Source of the DNA: Dinoroseobacter sp039192165 | Lineage (GTDB): Bacteria > Pseudomonadota > Alphaproteobacteria > Rhodobacterales > Rhodobacteraceae | Reading direction: 5' to 3' | DNA length: 64,000 nt | NCBI GenBank assembly: GCA_039192165.1 | Contig: JBCCXD010000008.1 | Span: 1-64,000, forward strand | Shown: positions 42,794 to 51,877 of the stretch, one piece after another | Layout: every line of letters begins with the position of its first letter | How positions within the stretch are numbered: position 1 is the stretch's first letter | Program-made: the position numbers and the translations under genes | Notes under the pieces: generated by a model | Told to the model about the DNA's origin: nothing | What the model saw: the letters and a program-made list of their open reading frames with translations, nothing else | Database searches by the model: none

Positions 42794-44590
42794 CTAGTCA
42801 TCTTCGAACGGATCCCACTCGTCTTCAACTTCGGGCAGCGCTTCGACGGCGGCATCCTGTGCAAGCTCTGCATGGCTGCGGATCTCCGCGATTTTTGCCT
42901 CTGGGAATGCTGCGAAAACCGCGGCCACCAGTGGGTGATCCATGGCGCGCGCCTCTTCTTCCAGCCGTGCTGCATCGCGCGTTTCCGCGATGGTTGCTGC
43001 TTCACAGCCATTCTCAACACTGACTGCCCACCGCGCACCGGTCCAGGTCTGGAGCTTCTGGCCGAGACGCGCTGCCAAATCGCCGGGCGCATTATCTGTG
43101 GGGGAGAAAGCGATCCTTCCCGGACTGTAAGAAGCCAGCCGCAAGCAGGTTTCCACCTCAACAAGCAGCTTAACGTCGCGATTGGCGCGAATGAGGTCCA
43201 CAACCTGAGCAAAGCTCGCAAATCGTGACAGAGCCTGCTCAGACACACTTGCAACCGCAAGCGCTGCGCCGGCACCCGAGGCGCTTGGGCGTTGCGGAAC
43301 CGGTACGCCGCCGGCGGTGCTGGCGGGCGCACCCCGAGCTGTGATGCCGCCACCCGGGCTGGGTGTATTTGGTCTGGGGCCTGCAGGTGCCGGTGGAACG
43401 GGCGCGTCCTGGAGCTTGCGTACCAGTTCTTCTGGACTTGGAAGATCCGCTACATGGGTCAGCCGGATCACGGCCATCTCAGCAGCCATCATCGCATTGG
43501 GCGAATGCGCGACTTCCTCGAGGGACTTAAGCAACATCTGCCACATTCTGGTCAGTGCGCGCATCGGTAGCGCTTCGGCGGAGGCTAAACCGCGGGCGCG
43601 TTCATCGGGACTAACCGTCGGGTCTTCGGCTGCATCAGGCGTGATTTTGATCACCGAAACCCAATGGGTGACTTCCGCGAGGTCTCTGAGTACCGCGACG
43701 GGGTCCGCACCGTCTGAGTACTGCCCGGACAACTCGGCCAAAGCGGCGGCTGCATCGCCTGACATCACCCGGTCGAACAGATCCATCACGCGGCCCCGAT
43801 CCGCCAACCCGAGCATTGCGCGCACCTGATCTGCTGTTGTTTCGCCCGCGCCATGGCTGATTGCCTGGTCAAGAAGACTCATCGCGTCTCGAACGGACCC
43901 TTCTGCGGCGCGGGTGATCAGAGCCAAGGCATCTTCTGCAATCGCGGCGCCTTCCGCCTCGGCAATCCTGCGCAGATGCGCAATCATCACTTCCGGCTCG
44001 ATCCGGCGCAGATCAAACCGCTGGCATCGACTCAGTACGGTCACAGGGACTTTGCGGATCTCTGTGGTCGCAAAGATAAACTTCACATGGGCCGGAGGTT
44101 CTTCAAGCGTCTTTAGCAGCGCGTTGAATGCGCTGGTTGAGAGCATGTGCACTTCGTCAATAATATAGATTTTGAACCGCGCTGACGCTGGCGCATAGTG
44201 CACGCTGTCCAGAATGTTTGATCGTATATCATCGATCTTGGTCTGGCTCGCACCGTCCATCTCGATAACGTCGACATGCGTTCCGGCCATGATGCCCTTG
44301 CAGTGTTCGCACTGCCCGCAGGGCTCTGTGGTCGGTGCGCCGTTCCCATCGGGTCCGACGCAGTTCATGCCTTTTGCAATGATCCGGGCCGTTGTGGTTT
44401 TGCCCGTTCCGCGAATGCCGGTCAGCATAAAGGCCTGCGCGATGCGATCTGCAGAGAAGGCGTTCTTGAGTGTGCGCACCATCGCATCCTGCCCGATCAG
44501 ATCCGAAAAGCTCGCAGGGCGGTATTTGCGGGCAAGGACTTGATAGGCTGTGTCTGACAAGGACAGGCTCCGGTATTCACGAGGACTCAT
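42794..44590 (-). CDS. dnaX: DNA polymerase III subunits gamma/tau
   Basis: 598 residues. Walker A is GIRGTGKTTTAR at about 58-69. A four-Cys zinc module follows (CVGPDGN... CGQCEHC), then Walker B with IYIIDEVHMLS and sensor blocks. After the AAA core come a Pro/Ala/Gly-rich linker (about residues 390-430) and a tau-like C-terminal domain. No strong slippery A-run for a gamma frameshift was seen. It loads the sliding clamp in the replisome. A nearby TTG-type start a few codons later is possible. Confidence 0.95.
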   Translation of the reverse strand: MSPREYRSLSLSDTAYQVLARKYRPASFSDLIGQDAMVRTLKNAFSADRIAQAFMLTGIRGTGKTTTARIIAKGMNCVGPDGNGAPTTEPCGQCEHCKGIMAGTHVDVIEMDGASQTKIDDIRSNILDSVHYAPASARFKIYIIDEVHMLSTSAFNALLKTLEEPPAHVKFIFATTEIRKVPVTVLSRCQRFDLRRIEPEVMIAHLRRIAEAEGAAIAEDALALITRAAEGSVRDAMSLLDQAISHGAGETTADQVRAMLGLADRGRVMDLFDRVMSGDAAAALAELSGQYSDGADPVAVLRDLAEVTHWVSVIKITPDAAEDPTVSPDERARGLASAEALPMRALTRMWQMLLKSLEEVAHSPNAMMAAEMAVIRLTHVADLPSPEELVRKLQDAPVPPAPAGPRPNTPSPGGGITARGAPASTAGGVPVPQRPSASGAGAALAVASVSEQALSRFASFAQVVDLIRANRDVKLLVEVETCLRLASYSPGRIAFSPTDNAPGDLAARLGQKLQTWTGARWAVSVENGCEAATIAETRDAARLEEEARAMDHPLVAAVFAAFPEAKIAEIRSHAELAQDAAVEALPEVEDEWDPFEDD

Positions 44591-44631
44591 CGAAATCTAA
44601 TCCAGCGCGCCGGAAGAGGCCAGAGAAAGGC

Positions 44632-45435
44632 CTAGTGTTTCAGGAACCAATCCGCAGTTTCTGCCGCGAGTCTCGGACCAATTTCGTAATACCAGTGGCC
44701 GTGCTCCGGTATTAGGTGAAATTCACTCGGATGACCCATTGCCGCCAGCGTCTTGGCCGTCTCTCGCGCTTCAGATGGGTTAAATAACTGATCACTTGAT
44801 CCAAGATAAAGTCGGACTGGTGCACCGTCCGCGACGGGTTGAAGGACAACCGGCGATATATAGCCGCCATGTGTTGCAACAGCAGCCCATGGTCCAACGA
44901 ACCGATTGGCATAAAGCTGGGCTGCCATCGCGCCTGCGGAGTGGCCGAACAAAAACACCCTTTCGGGATCAGTGTCGTATCTCGTTTGCGCGTCTTTGAC
45001 AGCCGCAACAAGAAGTTTCGCGTCATCGGGTCCCCAATCGGCATTCGGACCGTTCGGTGCTACCAGCGTTAAGCCATGCGATCGCGGTGTGTCCTTCCAC
45101 ATGTCGAGCATGGCGCGCCCGTCTCGCCCCGTTCCATGCAGCAGAACAACCATCGGGCCTCCGGGCTTTTGGCCGGACAGAGCAACGTAGCTGCGTGGCT
45201 GGAAACCGACAAAGATCCTGTGATGTGAGCCAAGATCGGATGGCGATACATAGTCGAGAGTTCTCGGTCGCGGCGGCGTCAGATCGCTTCGCTGTCGTTC
45301 TGTGAGTCGCGCAGGCGCTTGCTCTTCCGCAGCCGGACGCGACAAGTCAGATGACTGCGGTATCAGCGCGGAGGCAGCCACCGCGATCAGCGCAAAGCCC
45401 GCGATACACGCTATGAGAATTCTGAGTTTTGCCAT
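44632..45435 (-). CDS. Exported alpha/beta hydrolase, PHB-depolymerase/feruloyl-esterase-like
   Basis: 267 residues. An N-terminal hydrophobic segment (ILIACIAGFALIAVAASAL) is a signal peptide or anchor. The triad is Ser166 (GHSAG), Asp215 (GSSDQLF) and His245 or His247 (PEHGHWY), with the oxyanion block VVLLHGTGRDG. The family includes esterases of the poly(3-hydroxybutyrate) depolymerase LpqC type. Substrate unknown. It lies downstream of the SRP RNA on the same strand. Confidence 0.82.
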   Translation of the reverse strand: MAKLRILIACIAGFALIAVAASALIPQSSDLSRPAAEEQAPARLTERQRSDLTPPRPRTLDYVSPSDLGSHHRIFVGFQPRSYVALSGQKPGGPMVVLLHGTGRDGRAMLDMWKDTPRSHGLTLVAPNGPNADWGPDDAKLLVAAVKDAQTRYDTDPERVFLFGHSAGAMAAQLYANRFVGPWAAVATHGGYISPVVLQPVADGAPVRLYLGSSDQLFNPSEARETAKTLAAMGHPSEFHLIPEHGHWYYEIGPRLAAETADWFLKH

Positions 45436-45532
45436 TGATGCGCCCCCTAGGTACTCAATGCTGTGCCTGCCGAGTTTGGCTATTTCGGGGCAACATCAGG
45501 GACTTATGTGGTGCAATCATCGGACAGACGAA

Positions 45533-45632
45533 GGTGAGAGGCTGGACAACGACCCAAGCGGGGCTCGTTACGGCTGCTTCCTTCCGGACCTGACCGGGTT
45601 GGCGAGGCGCTCGCCCGCGCCAACCTCTCACC
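45533..45632 (-). ncRNA. ffs: Signal recognition particle RNA (small bacterial type)
   Basis: On the minus strand the segment contains GGTCAGGTCCGGAAGGAAGC, the conserved SRP domain IV with its asymmetric loop and GGAA tetraloop. The termini GGTGAGAGG and CCTCTCACC pair, which sets the 100-nt limits. It binds Ffh and guides ribosomes making membrane proteins. No strong U-run follows the 3' end, so exact ends are approximate. Confidence 0.95.
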
Positions 45633-45697
45633 GAGGCATATAAATTGCACGGCTCTGGCGTGCAAGGGTGCAGCGAAGTTGCGCGTAAGGCGGGGGC

Positions 45698-46723
45698 ATG
45701 GCATCACCTGCTGCGGAGCAGTGGCACGGGGAAACTGGCATGCCGTTCGAGGACAGGATCACCTTTGGGACGTCGGGACTGGACCGTGCGGCCCATCTGC
45801 GCGGCGATGCTAAACAAGTCGAGGCGCTTCTGACCGATCGAACTGCGCGCGTTATTCCGATCTGGCGCGGCAAGCCACTGGTTTCAGCCAATGGACTGGA
45901 GGGAGTTTCCGCCGACCACAAGGTTCTAGAGGATGCGGTCTCATCAGCTATTTTCCTCGGCCTTGACGAGAACGGACCCCGTTTCGCGCAAGACGTGTCA
46001 GGCTGGAGCCCGGCAGAGCCTGTCGATCTGGACAGTTTTCGCGACCGAACGGAACAACAGCATCCCAGCCTGCCCGAAGGGGCTGTCTTTGCGGAGCTTC
46101 GGACCGAGATGACGCGTCTCACCCGGCGAGATGCGGAGTTGGCCGCAACAGCGCGCGCTCTGGTCGAGTGGCATCGCATCCACGGCTTCTGCGCCAACTG
46201 CGGTGCCAAAAGCCTCCCCGCGCAAGCTGGGTGGCAGCGGGATTGTCCAAGTTGCGGTCGCCATCACTTCCCGCGCACGGATCCTGTCGTGATCATGTTG
46301 ATTACCCATGGGGACCACGTTCTTGTTGGGCGAACGCCAGGCTGGCCCGATCGCATGTACTCGCTTTTGGCGGGGTTCATAGAACCTGGTGAGACCATGG
46401 AAGCGGCCGTCCGGCGCGAGGTCGCCGAGGAAGCCGGCGTGCAGGTAGGTGAAGTCGGATATCTGGCCTCTCAGCCCTGGCCCTACCCCGCATCTTTGAT
46501 GTTCGGTTGCTGGGGAAGAGCGGAAACAACGGAGATTACTCTGGACCCGGTCGAAGTCGAAGACGCGTTTTGGATCAGTCGTTCAGAGATGGTGGAGGTT
46601 TTTGGCGGAACCCATCCGCGCATGCGAGAGCCGCGCCGGGGCGCGATTGCGCATTCCCTGCTAGAGGCATGGGTTTCCGGCGTAACTCAGCCCGGAGGTG
46701 TGGATGCAGTTAAGCACGACTGA
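45698..46723 (+). CDS. nudC: NAD(+) diphosphatase NudC
   Basis: 341 residues. Zinc ribbon with CANCGAK and DCPSCGR (about 165-190), then the Nudix box GFIEPGETMEAAVRREVAEE from about residue 226 and the NADH-specific SQPWPYPASLM block. The enzyme hydrolyses NAD(H) to AMP and NMN(H) and can remove NAD caps from RNA. The ATG at 45698 has a GGCGGGG-type site; a second ATG 14 codons on is possible. It overlaps the next gene by 20 bases. Confidence 0.93.
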   Translation: MASPAAEQWHGETGMPFEDRITFGTSGLDRAAHLRGDAKQVEALLTDRTARVIPIWRGKPLVSANGLEGVSADHKVLEDAVSSAIFLGLDENGPRFAQDVSGWSPAEPVDLDSFRDRTEQQHPSLPEGAVFAELRTEMTRLTRRDAELAATARALVEWHRIHGFCANCGAKSLPAQAGWQRDCPSCGRHHFPRTDPVVIMLITHGDHVLVGRTPGWPDRMYSLLAGFIEPGETMEAAVRREVAEEAGVQVGEVGYLASQPWPYPASLMFGCWGRAETTEITLDPVEVEDAFWISRSEMVEVFGGTHPRMREPRRGAIAHSLLEAWVSGVTQPGGVDAVKHD

Positions 46724-47174
46724 GATCCTGACCGGCCACATCGAAGAAGTGTTCGAGGCGCTTTCAGATTTCCCGCGAGCCGAGCGCGCGGCTATGGCGC
46801 GCGGCGTTACGGTTGAAAGGTTGGACGCACTGGGTGTGCCCGGTGCCGGCGTCAAATGGCGGCTTGGCTTTTTTGCGCGCGGGCGTGACAGGCAAGCCGA
46901 GATGGAAGTTACAAAATTCACCCGCCCGACGGTTATACGGTTCGAGGGGCATGTTGGCGGATTGCTGTTTGAAACCAGCGTGGCCTGCCGTGTGGCCGAC
47001 AGCAACGCCACCGAGGTCACGGTGGCAACCAAGCTTCGGGCGAAGTCGATGTCGGCACGCGTTCTGGTTCAGTCGCTTAAGATCGCCCGCACCCGCATTG
47101 CGCAGCGCTATCGCAAATCAATCCGTCGAATTTTGCGAGAGGTCGAGCAAAGCCGCACCAGCGCCCAGACCTAA
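46704..47174 (+). CDS. SRPBCC-family (START-like) protein
   Basis: 156 residues. The fold is suggested by an N-terminal strand and helix (IEEVFEALSDFPRAERAAMA), a Gly-rich turn (GVPGAGVKWRLGFFARGR) and strands before a long C-terminal basic helix (ARTRIAQRYRKSIRRILREV). SRPBCC proteins hold hydrophobic ligands. The ATG at 46704 follows GGAGG. It is coupled to nudC by overlap; no functional link is obvious. Confidence 0.75.
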   Translation: MQLSTTEILTGHIEEVFEALSDFPRAERAAMARGVTVERLDALGVPGAGVKWRLGFFARGRDRQAEMEVTKFTRPTVIRFEGHVGGLLFETSVACRVADSNATEVTVATKLRAKSMSARVLVQSLKIARTRIAQRYRKSIRRILREVEQSRTSAQT

Positions 47175-47181
47175 TCAAAGC

Positions 47182-48012
47182 TCAAGGTCGTTGCGGGTCC
47201 GCAGGATAGACGCCGAGTATCTCCAGATAGGAGGTGAAATAACTCAGCTCTTCGAGAGCCAGCTGAACGCTGCGATCCTCAGGATGTCCTTCTATATCCG
47301 CATGGAACTGCGTAGCTGTGAACGAACCGTCCAGCATGTAGCTTTCAAGCTTGGTCATATTGACGCCGTTTGTCGCGAAGCCGCCCATCGCTTTGTAAAG
47401 CGCCGCAGGGATATTTCGTACTTCGAACACGAACGAAGTGATCATCCGTTCTGAGCGCCGGCTGTGATCTGATTGGCGCGACATGATCAAGAAACGAGTG
47501 GTGTTCTTGTCATGGTCTTCGATATGGCGCGCCAAAACATCAAGCCCGTAAATCTCGCCTGCTAGCTCCGAGGCCAGAGCGCCAAGGGTCGGATCGCCCT
47601 CTTGCGAGACATGCAAAGCAGACCCAGCAGTGTCTGCGCCGGTCACGGCGTGAATTTCGTTGCTACGCAGGAAATCGCGGCACTGGCCCAGCAAAACCGT
47701 GTGGCTCATTGCGCGCTGTACTTGTGACAAATGGGTGCCGGGGAGCGCGAGCAAGTTGATATGAACGCGCACAAATGCTTCGTCTACAATGTGCAGTCCG
47801 CTTTCCGGCAAAAGCCTGTGAATATCTGCCACACGGCCATAGGTCGAGTTCTCGACCGGGAGCATGCCGAGCTCGCAACCACCGTCGTGCACACTTGCAA
47901 AAACATCCTCGAACGTGCGGCAGGGAACGGCTTCATACTGCGGTCGCGCGGTGCGACAGGCTTGATGCGAATAAGCGCCGGGTTCCCCCTGAAACGCGAT
48001 CTTGGCCGTCAT
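47182..48012 (-). CDS. pheA: Prephenate dehydratase
   Basis: 276 residues from the ATG at 48012. The PDT domain opens FQGEPGAYSHQACRTA and ends with the catalytic Thr-Arg-Phe of NTTRFLIM at about residue 165. An ACT domain (from about 185, MITSFVFEVRNIPAALYKAM) carries LESYML in place of the common ESRP and probably senses phenylalanine. It lacks a chorismate mutase domain, so it is a monofunctional enzyme of phenylalanine synthesis. It diverges from a cytochrome c gene across a gap with a large palindrome. Confidence 0.94.
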   Translation of the reverse strand: MTAKIAFQGEPGAYSHQACRTARPQYEAVPCRTFEDVFASVHDGGCELGMLPVENSTYGRVADIHRLLPESGLHIVDEAFVRVHINLLALPGTHLSQVQRAMSHTVLLGQCRDFLRSNEIHAVTGADTAGSALHVSQEGDPTLGALASELAGEIYGLDVLARHIEDHDKNTTRFLIMSRQSDHSRRSERMITSFVFEVRNIPAALYKAMGGFATNGVNMTKLESYMLDGSFTATQFHADIEGHPEDRSVQLALEELSYFTSYLEILGVYPADPQRP

Positions 48013-48031
48013 TTTTTGTCCCTTTGATGCC

Positions 48032-48085
48032 GTTACCGTTAACTGTGACCAAATCACCGCCCGCCGGGCGTTTGGTCGCGGTAAC
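48032..48085. repeat. Nested 54-bp imperfect palindrome in the pheA/cytochrome c gap
   Basis: Three nested arm pairs share one centre: GTTACCG (48032-48038) with CGGTAAC (48079-48085); GACCAAA (48047-48053) with TTTGGTC (48071-48077); and CGCCCG (48058-48063) with CGGGCG (48065-48070). Twenty base pairs can form, with bulges only on the left arm. It lies 20 bases before pheA and 67 before the cytochrome gene. It could be a hairpin in the pheA leader or a protein site. Confidence 0.6.
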
Positions 48086-48152
48086 TACACCTTGCCTCCG
48101 GGCAGGGGAAGCCATAGTTAGCGGTCCAGACTACGCAGCGAGTGGAAGATAC

Positions 48153-48671
48153 ATGTTTGACACCATGACGATGACGAAGGTCGTAGGCGGCTTCTGCGGT
48201 TCGCTTTTGATCTTCCTTCTGACCGCTTGGGGAGGAGAGATCCTGTTCCATTCCGGTCATGGCCACAGCGACGATCATGAACAGGCTTATGCGATTGACA
48301 CCGGTTCTGAAGAAGAAGCCGTTGTCGAGGAGGTCGCAGAAGTTCCGTTTGAGGAGTTGTACGCCTCGGCTGACGCAGGCGCCGGCGAGCGCCTTTGGCG
48401 CCAGTGCGCGGCGTGCCATAAATTAGAAGATGGCGCGAATGGCGTTGGGCCTCACCTGTTCGGGGTGGTTGGGCGCGACAAGCACGCGGCCGCGGGGTAT
48501 GACTACTCTGATGGCCTCTTGGCGTCAGAAGGCGCCTGGTCGCCAGAAAATCTTAGTGGTTTCCTGGAGAATCCAAAGGAATATGCACCCGGAACTAAAA
48601 TGGCTTACCGCGGTATGGATGATGCCGAAGATCGCGCGAACCTGATCGCCTATCTCGCGACGTTCCAGTGA
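48153..48671 (+). CDS. Membrane-anchored class I cytochrome c (CycM-like)
   Basis: 172 residues. An uncleaved N-terminal helix (about 8-28) anchors it; an acidic linker rich in His, Asp and Glu follows. Haem attaches at Cys85-Cys88-His89 (CAACH), and Met150 (GTKMAYRG) is the sixth ligand. The fold from RLWRQC to the C-terminal AYLATFQ matches mitochondrial-like cytochromes c. Anchored relatives carry electrons from bc1 to terminal oxidases, which fits the cbb3 oxidase genes 9 kb away, although the link is inferred. The GGAAG site supports the ATG at 48153. Confidence 0.9.
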   Translation: MFDTMTMTKVVGGFCGSLLIFLLTAWGGEILFHSGHGHSDDHEQAYAIDTGSEEEAVVEEVAEVPFEELYASADAGAGERLWRQCAACHKLEDGANGVGPHLFGVVGRDKHAAAGYDYSDGLLASEGAWSPENLSGFLENPKEYAPGTKMAYRGMDDAEDRANLIAYLATFQ

Positions 48672-48694
48672 CCTGCTGTTCAGAAGTTTCAAAG

Positions 48695-48719
48695 AGGCCG
48701 CCGGTGAGCGGCCTTTTTT
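48695..48719 (+). terminator. Rho-independent terminator after the cytochrome c gene
   Basis: AGGCCGC (48695-48701) pairs with GCGGCCT (48708-48714) across a 6-base loop and is followed by six T. It lies 24 bases after the stop. Confidence 0.9.
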
Positions 48720-48867
48720 CTTTCTAGCCTCTCTTTAAAGCACCAGGCTTTGTTTTTTGCTCGCACTGACATACTTCCTCGTGAAGTGCAGCTTTGAAGT
48801 CTTGAAACCCTTATGTCCGCGTCTTTAGCTTACAACAGACCGCGTGTTTCTGGAGAGGAGACCCTCA

Positions 48868-50766
48868 ATGCGACCGACCCGTGCCGTAGCTTTGACTGCG
48901 ACTAGGCAACTGTCCTGCTGGCAAACCAGCGCTGGAATAGCGTTGACGGTATTCGCCGCAATAACCGCTTCGAACCTGCGCGCGGAAACCATAACGGGTC
49001 ATGGGATTTCGACGTTTGGCGATCTCAAATACGCCGCGGATTTCCAGCATCTGGACTATGTGAACCCGGACGCACCGAAGGGTGGTGAGATTTCTGTATG
49101 GGCGTTTGGCTCATTCGATTCGATGAACCCATACTCTTTGAAGGGGCGTGCCGCAGGCTTGGCGAGTGTGTTCTTTGAGTCTTTGATGACCGGTACTGCG
49201 GATGAGATCGGAACCTCTTATTGCCTGCTCTGCGAGACGCTCACATATCCGGAAGACCGATCCGAGGTAACGTTTACACTCAGGGACGGTATTACGTTTT
49301 CAGACGGTTCGCTTATGACATCGGAAGATATTGTTTTCTCGTACGATATCCTGCTTGAAAAAGGTCTTCCGAGCTTCCGCGCCCAGCTGGCACAGAAGGT
49401 CGACCGGGTCGAGGCGCCCGACTCTCGCACCGTGCGCTTCGTCTTCAAGGACGACATCCCAACACGCGACTTGATTTCCGATGTTGGAGCGCTGCCCATC
49501 TTCTCCAAAGCGTTTTACGAAGATAACGACCGCGACTTTGAGGAAACATCGCTTGAGCCGCTGTTAGGCTCAGGCCCATACGTGCTTGGGCGGATGGATG
49601 TTGGCCAGACCGTGGTTTACGAAAGAGACCCGGACTATTGGGGCGCCGACTTGCCGATCAACCGGGGCCGGTCGAACTTTGACGCGATCCGGCTTGAATA
49701 CTACGCCGACTACAATGCGGCTTTCGAAGGGTTTAAGGGCGGGACTTATACCTTCCGCAACGAGGCGTCTTCGAAGATCTGGGCTACAGGATACGACTTC
49801 CCGGCCATTCAGCAGGGCACGGTACGCAAAGAAACGCTCCCCAATGGTGCGAAGGCAACCGGCCAGGCATGGGCCTTCAACCTTCGCAGACCCCAGTTTC
49901 AGGATGTGCGCGTCCGTCAGGCCATTGGAATGATGTTCAACTACGAATGGTCGAATGAAGCTCTGTTTTATGGTCTCTATGACCGCGTAAACAGCTTCTG
50001 GGACAACAGTGAATTGATGGCCACCGGCGAGCCTTCTGAGGGCGAGCTTGAGATCCTTCAGCCTCTGGTTGATGAGGGCCTTCTGGATGCGTCCATCCTC
50101 ACCGACGACGCTTTCGTATGGCCGGTACACAAGCCCTCCGAAGGGGTGGAGCGGTCCATAAGGCGCCAGGCTACCAGACTTATGACCGAGGCGGGATACG
50201 ACGTTGTGGACGGGTTCTGGGAAAAAGACGGGCAACGCCTCACGGTTGAGTTTCTGAACGATAGCCAGACATTTGACCGGGTGATCAATCCGTTTGTGGC
50301 GAACTTACAGTCTTTTGGCATCGATGCCCGGCACACGCGGGTCGACAATGCGCAGATGACGGCACGGGAACGCCCGCCGCAGTACGATTTCGATCTGGTG
50401 ACGACGTTTATGGGAACCGAGTATATTCCTGGCACCTCACTTCGTCAGTTTTATGGATCCGAGACTGCGGACACTTCCACATTCAACAAGATGGGTTTCC
50501 GCTCTGAAGCGGTGGACCGTTTGATTGATATCGTTCTTGACGCGCAGGACAACGAACAGTTGACGACAGCGGTGCACGCGCTTGACCGTGTTTTGCGGGC
50601 GGAAAAATTCTGGATTCCTCAGTGGAACAAGAACACCCACACCGTGGCATTCTATGACATATACGAGCACCCAGAAACTTTGCCGCCTTACAGCCTAGGG
50701 AACCTCGATTTCTGGTGGTATAACGCAGAGAAAGCAGAGGAACTCCGCGCCAAAGGCGCGCTGTAG
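48868..50766 (+). CDS. ABC oligopeptide-type solute-binding protein (YejA-like)
   Basis: 632 residues. The ATG at 48868 follows GAGGAGA. A signal peptide with a long N-region ends near NLRAETI. The mature protein opens HGISTFGDLKYAADFQHLDY and PDAPKGGEISVWAFGSFDSM, the YejA pattern, then the SBP_bac_5 fold. It captures oligopeptides, or microcin-C-like compounds in enteric bacteria, in the periplasm for the transporter encoded by the next three genes. Confidence 0.9.
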   Translation: MRPTRAVALTATRQLSCWQTSAGIALTVFAAITASNLRAETITGHGISTFGDLKYAADFQHLDYVNPDAPKGGEISVWAFGSFDSMNPYSLKGRAAGLASVFFESLMTGTADEIGTSYCLLCETLTYPEDRSEVTFTLRDGITFSDGSLMTSEDIVFSYDILLEKGLPSFRAQLAQKVDRVEAPDSRTVRFVFKDDIPTRDLISDVGALPIFSKAFYEDNDRDFEETSLEPLLGSGPYVLGRMDVGQTVVYERDPDYWGADLPINRGRSNFDAIRLEYYADYNAAFEGFKGGTYTFRNEASSKIWATGYDFPAIQQGTVRKETLPNGAKATGQAWAFNLRRPQFQDVRVRQAIGMMFNYEWSNEALFYGLYDRVNSFWDNSELMATGEPSEGELEILQPLVDEGLLDASILTDDAFVWPVHKPSEGVERSIRRQATRLMTEAGYDVVDGFWEKDGQRLTVEFLNDSQTFDRVINPFVANLQSFGIDARHTRVDNAQMTARERPPQYDFDLVTTFMGTEYIPGTSLRQFYGSETADTSTFNKMGFRSEAVDRLIDIVLDAQDNEQLTTAVHALDRVLRAEKFWIPQWNKNTHTVAFYDIYEHPETLPPYSLGNLDFWWYNAEKAEELRAKGAL

Positions 50767-50772
50767 ACACCG

Positions 50773-51873
50773 ATGGGCGCGTATATCCTGCGTCGTTTGG
50801 CGCTGATTATTCCCACTTTGTTCGGCATCATGCTGATCAACTTCACACTGACCCAGTTCGTACCAGGCGGGCCAGTGGAACAGGTTCTCGCCCAGCTTGA
50901 AGGCGGGGGCGATGTATTCGAGAACATTGCAGGTGGTGCGGACAGCGCTGGTGGCGGCGGTGACTTGGGTGTGGCCGGAGCGGGAGATGATCGGTATCTT
51001 GGTGCGCGCGGGCTGCCTCCTGAGTTCATAGCTGAGCTGGAGGCGCAATTCGGGTTCGACAAACCAGCGCATATCCGGTTTCTCAACATGATCTGGGACT
51101 ACATGCGCCTCGATTTCGGGGAGAGCTATTTCCGGTCTATTTCTGTCGTTGATCTGGTGATCGAGAAACTGCCCGTGTCCATTACGCTTGGCCTCTGGTC
51201 GACACTCATCGCGTATCTGGTGTCGATCCCGCTCGGTATCCGCAAAGCCGTACGAGACGGAACAAGCTTCGATACCTGGACGTCTGGACTGATCATTGTG
51301 GCCTACGCGATCCCGGGGTTCTTGTTCGCAATCCTGTTGCTGGTTTTGTTTGCAGGTGGTTCCTACTTTCAATGGTTCCCTCTGCGTGGCCTGACCTCGG
51401 ATAATTTCGACGAACTGAGCGCATTGGGCAAAGTGGTCGACTACTTCTGGCACATCACACTGCCGGTCCTGGCTTCCACGATTTCTGCCTTTGCGACTTT
51501 GACCTTGCTGACCAAGAACTCGTTCCTAGACGAGATCAAAAAGCAGTATGTCATGACGGCAAAGGCGAAAGGGCTTGCCGAAAACAGAGTGTTGTACGGG
51601 CACGTTTTCCGTAACGCGATGCTGATCGTGATCGCTGGTTTCCCCGCGGTTTTTGTAAGCGTCTTCTTCGGCGGCTCACTTATCATCGAGACGATTTTTT
51701 CTTTGGACGGCCTCGGTCGAATGGGCTTTGAAGCGGCCGTTGCGCGCGACTATCCGGTGATCTTTGGAACGCTGTTTGTGTTCGGGCTGATTGGTCTTGT
51801 TGTCGGTCTGATGTCAGACCTGATGTATGTCTGGATCGATCCACGGATCGATTTCGAGACGCGGGAGACCTGA
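50773..51873 (+). CDS. ABC peptide importer permease (YejB-like)
   Basis: 366 residues and six helices. It opens with YILRRLALIIPTLFGIMLIN. A long Gly-rich insert after the first helix (GGGDVFENIAGGADSAGGGG region, about 37-70) is typical of YejB. The EAA-type loop with the conserved Gly contacts the ATPase. It starts six bases after the binding-protein stop. Confidence 0.92.
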   Translation: MGAYILRRLALIIPTLFGIMLINFTLTQFVPGGPVEQVLAQLEGGGDVFENIAGGADSAGGGGDLGVAGAGDDRYLGARGLPPEFIAELEAQFGFDKPAHIRFLNMIWDYMRLDFGESYFRSISVVDLVIEKLPVSITLGLWSTLIAYLVSIPLGIRKAVRDGTSFDTWTSGLIIVAYAIPGFLFAILLLVLFAGGSYFQWFPLRGLTSDNFDELSALGKVVDYFWHITLPVLASTISAFATLTLLTKNSFLDEIKKQYVMTAKAKGLAENRVLYGHVFRNAMLIVIAGFPAVFVSVFFGGSLIIETIFSLDGLGRMGFEAAVARDYPVIFGTLFVFGLIGLVVGLMSDLMYVWIDPRIDFETRET

Positions 51874-51877
51874 GCGC

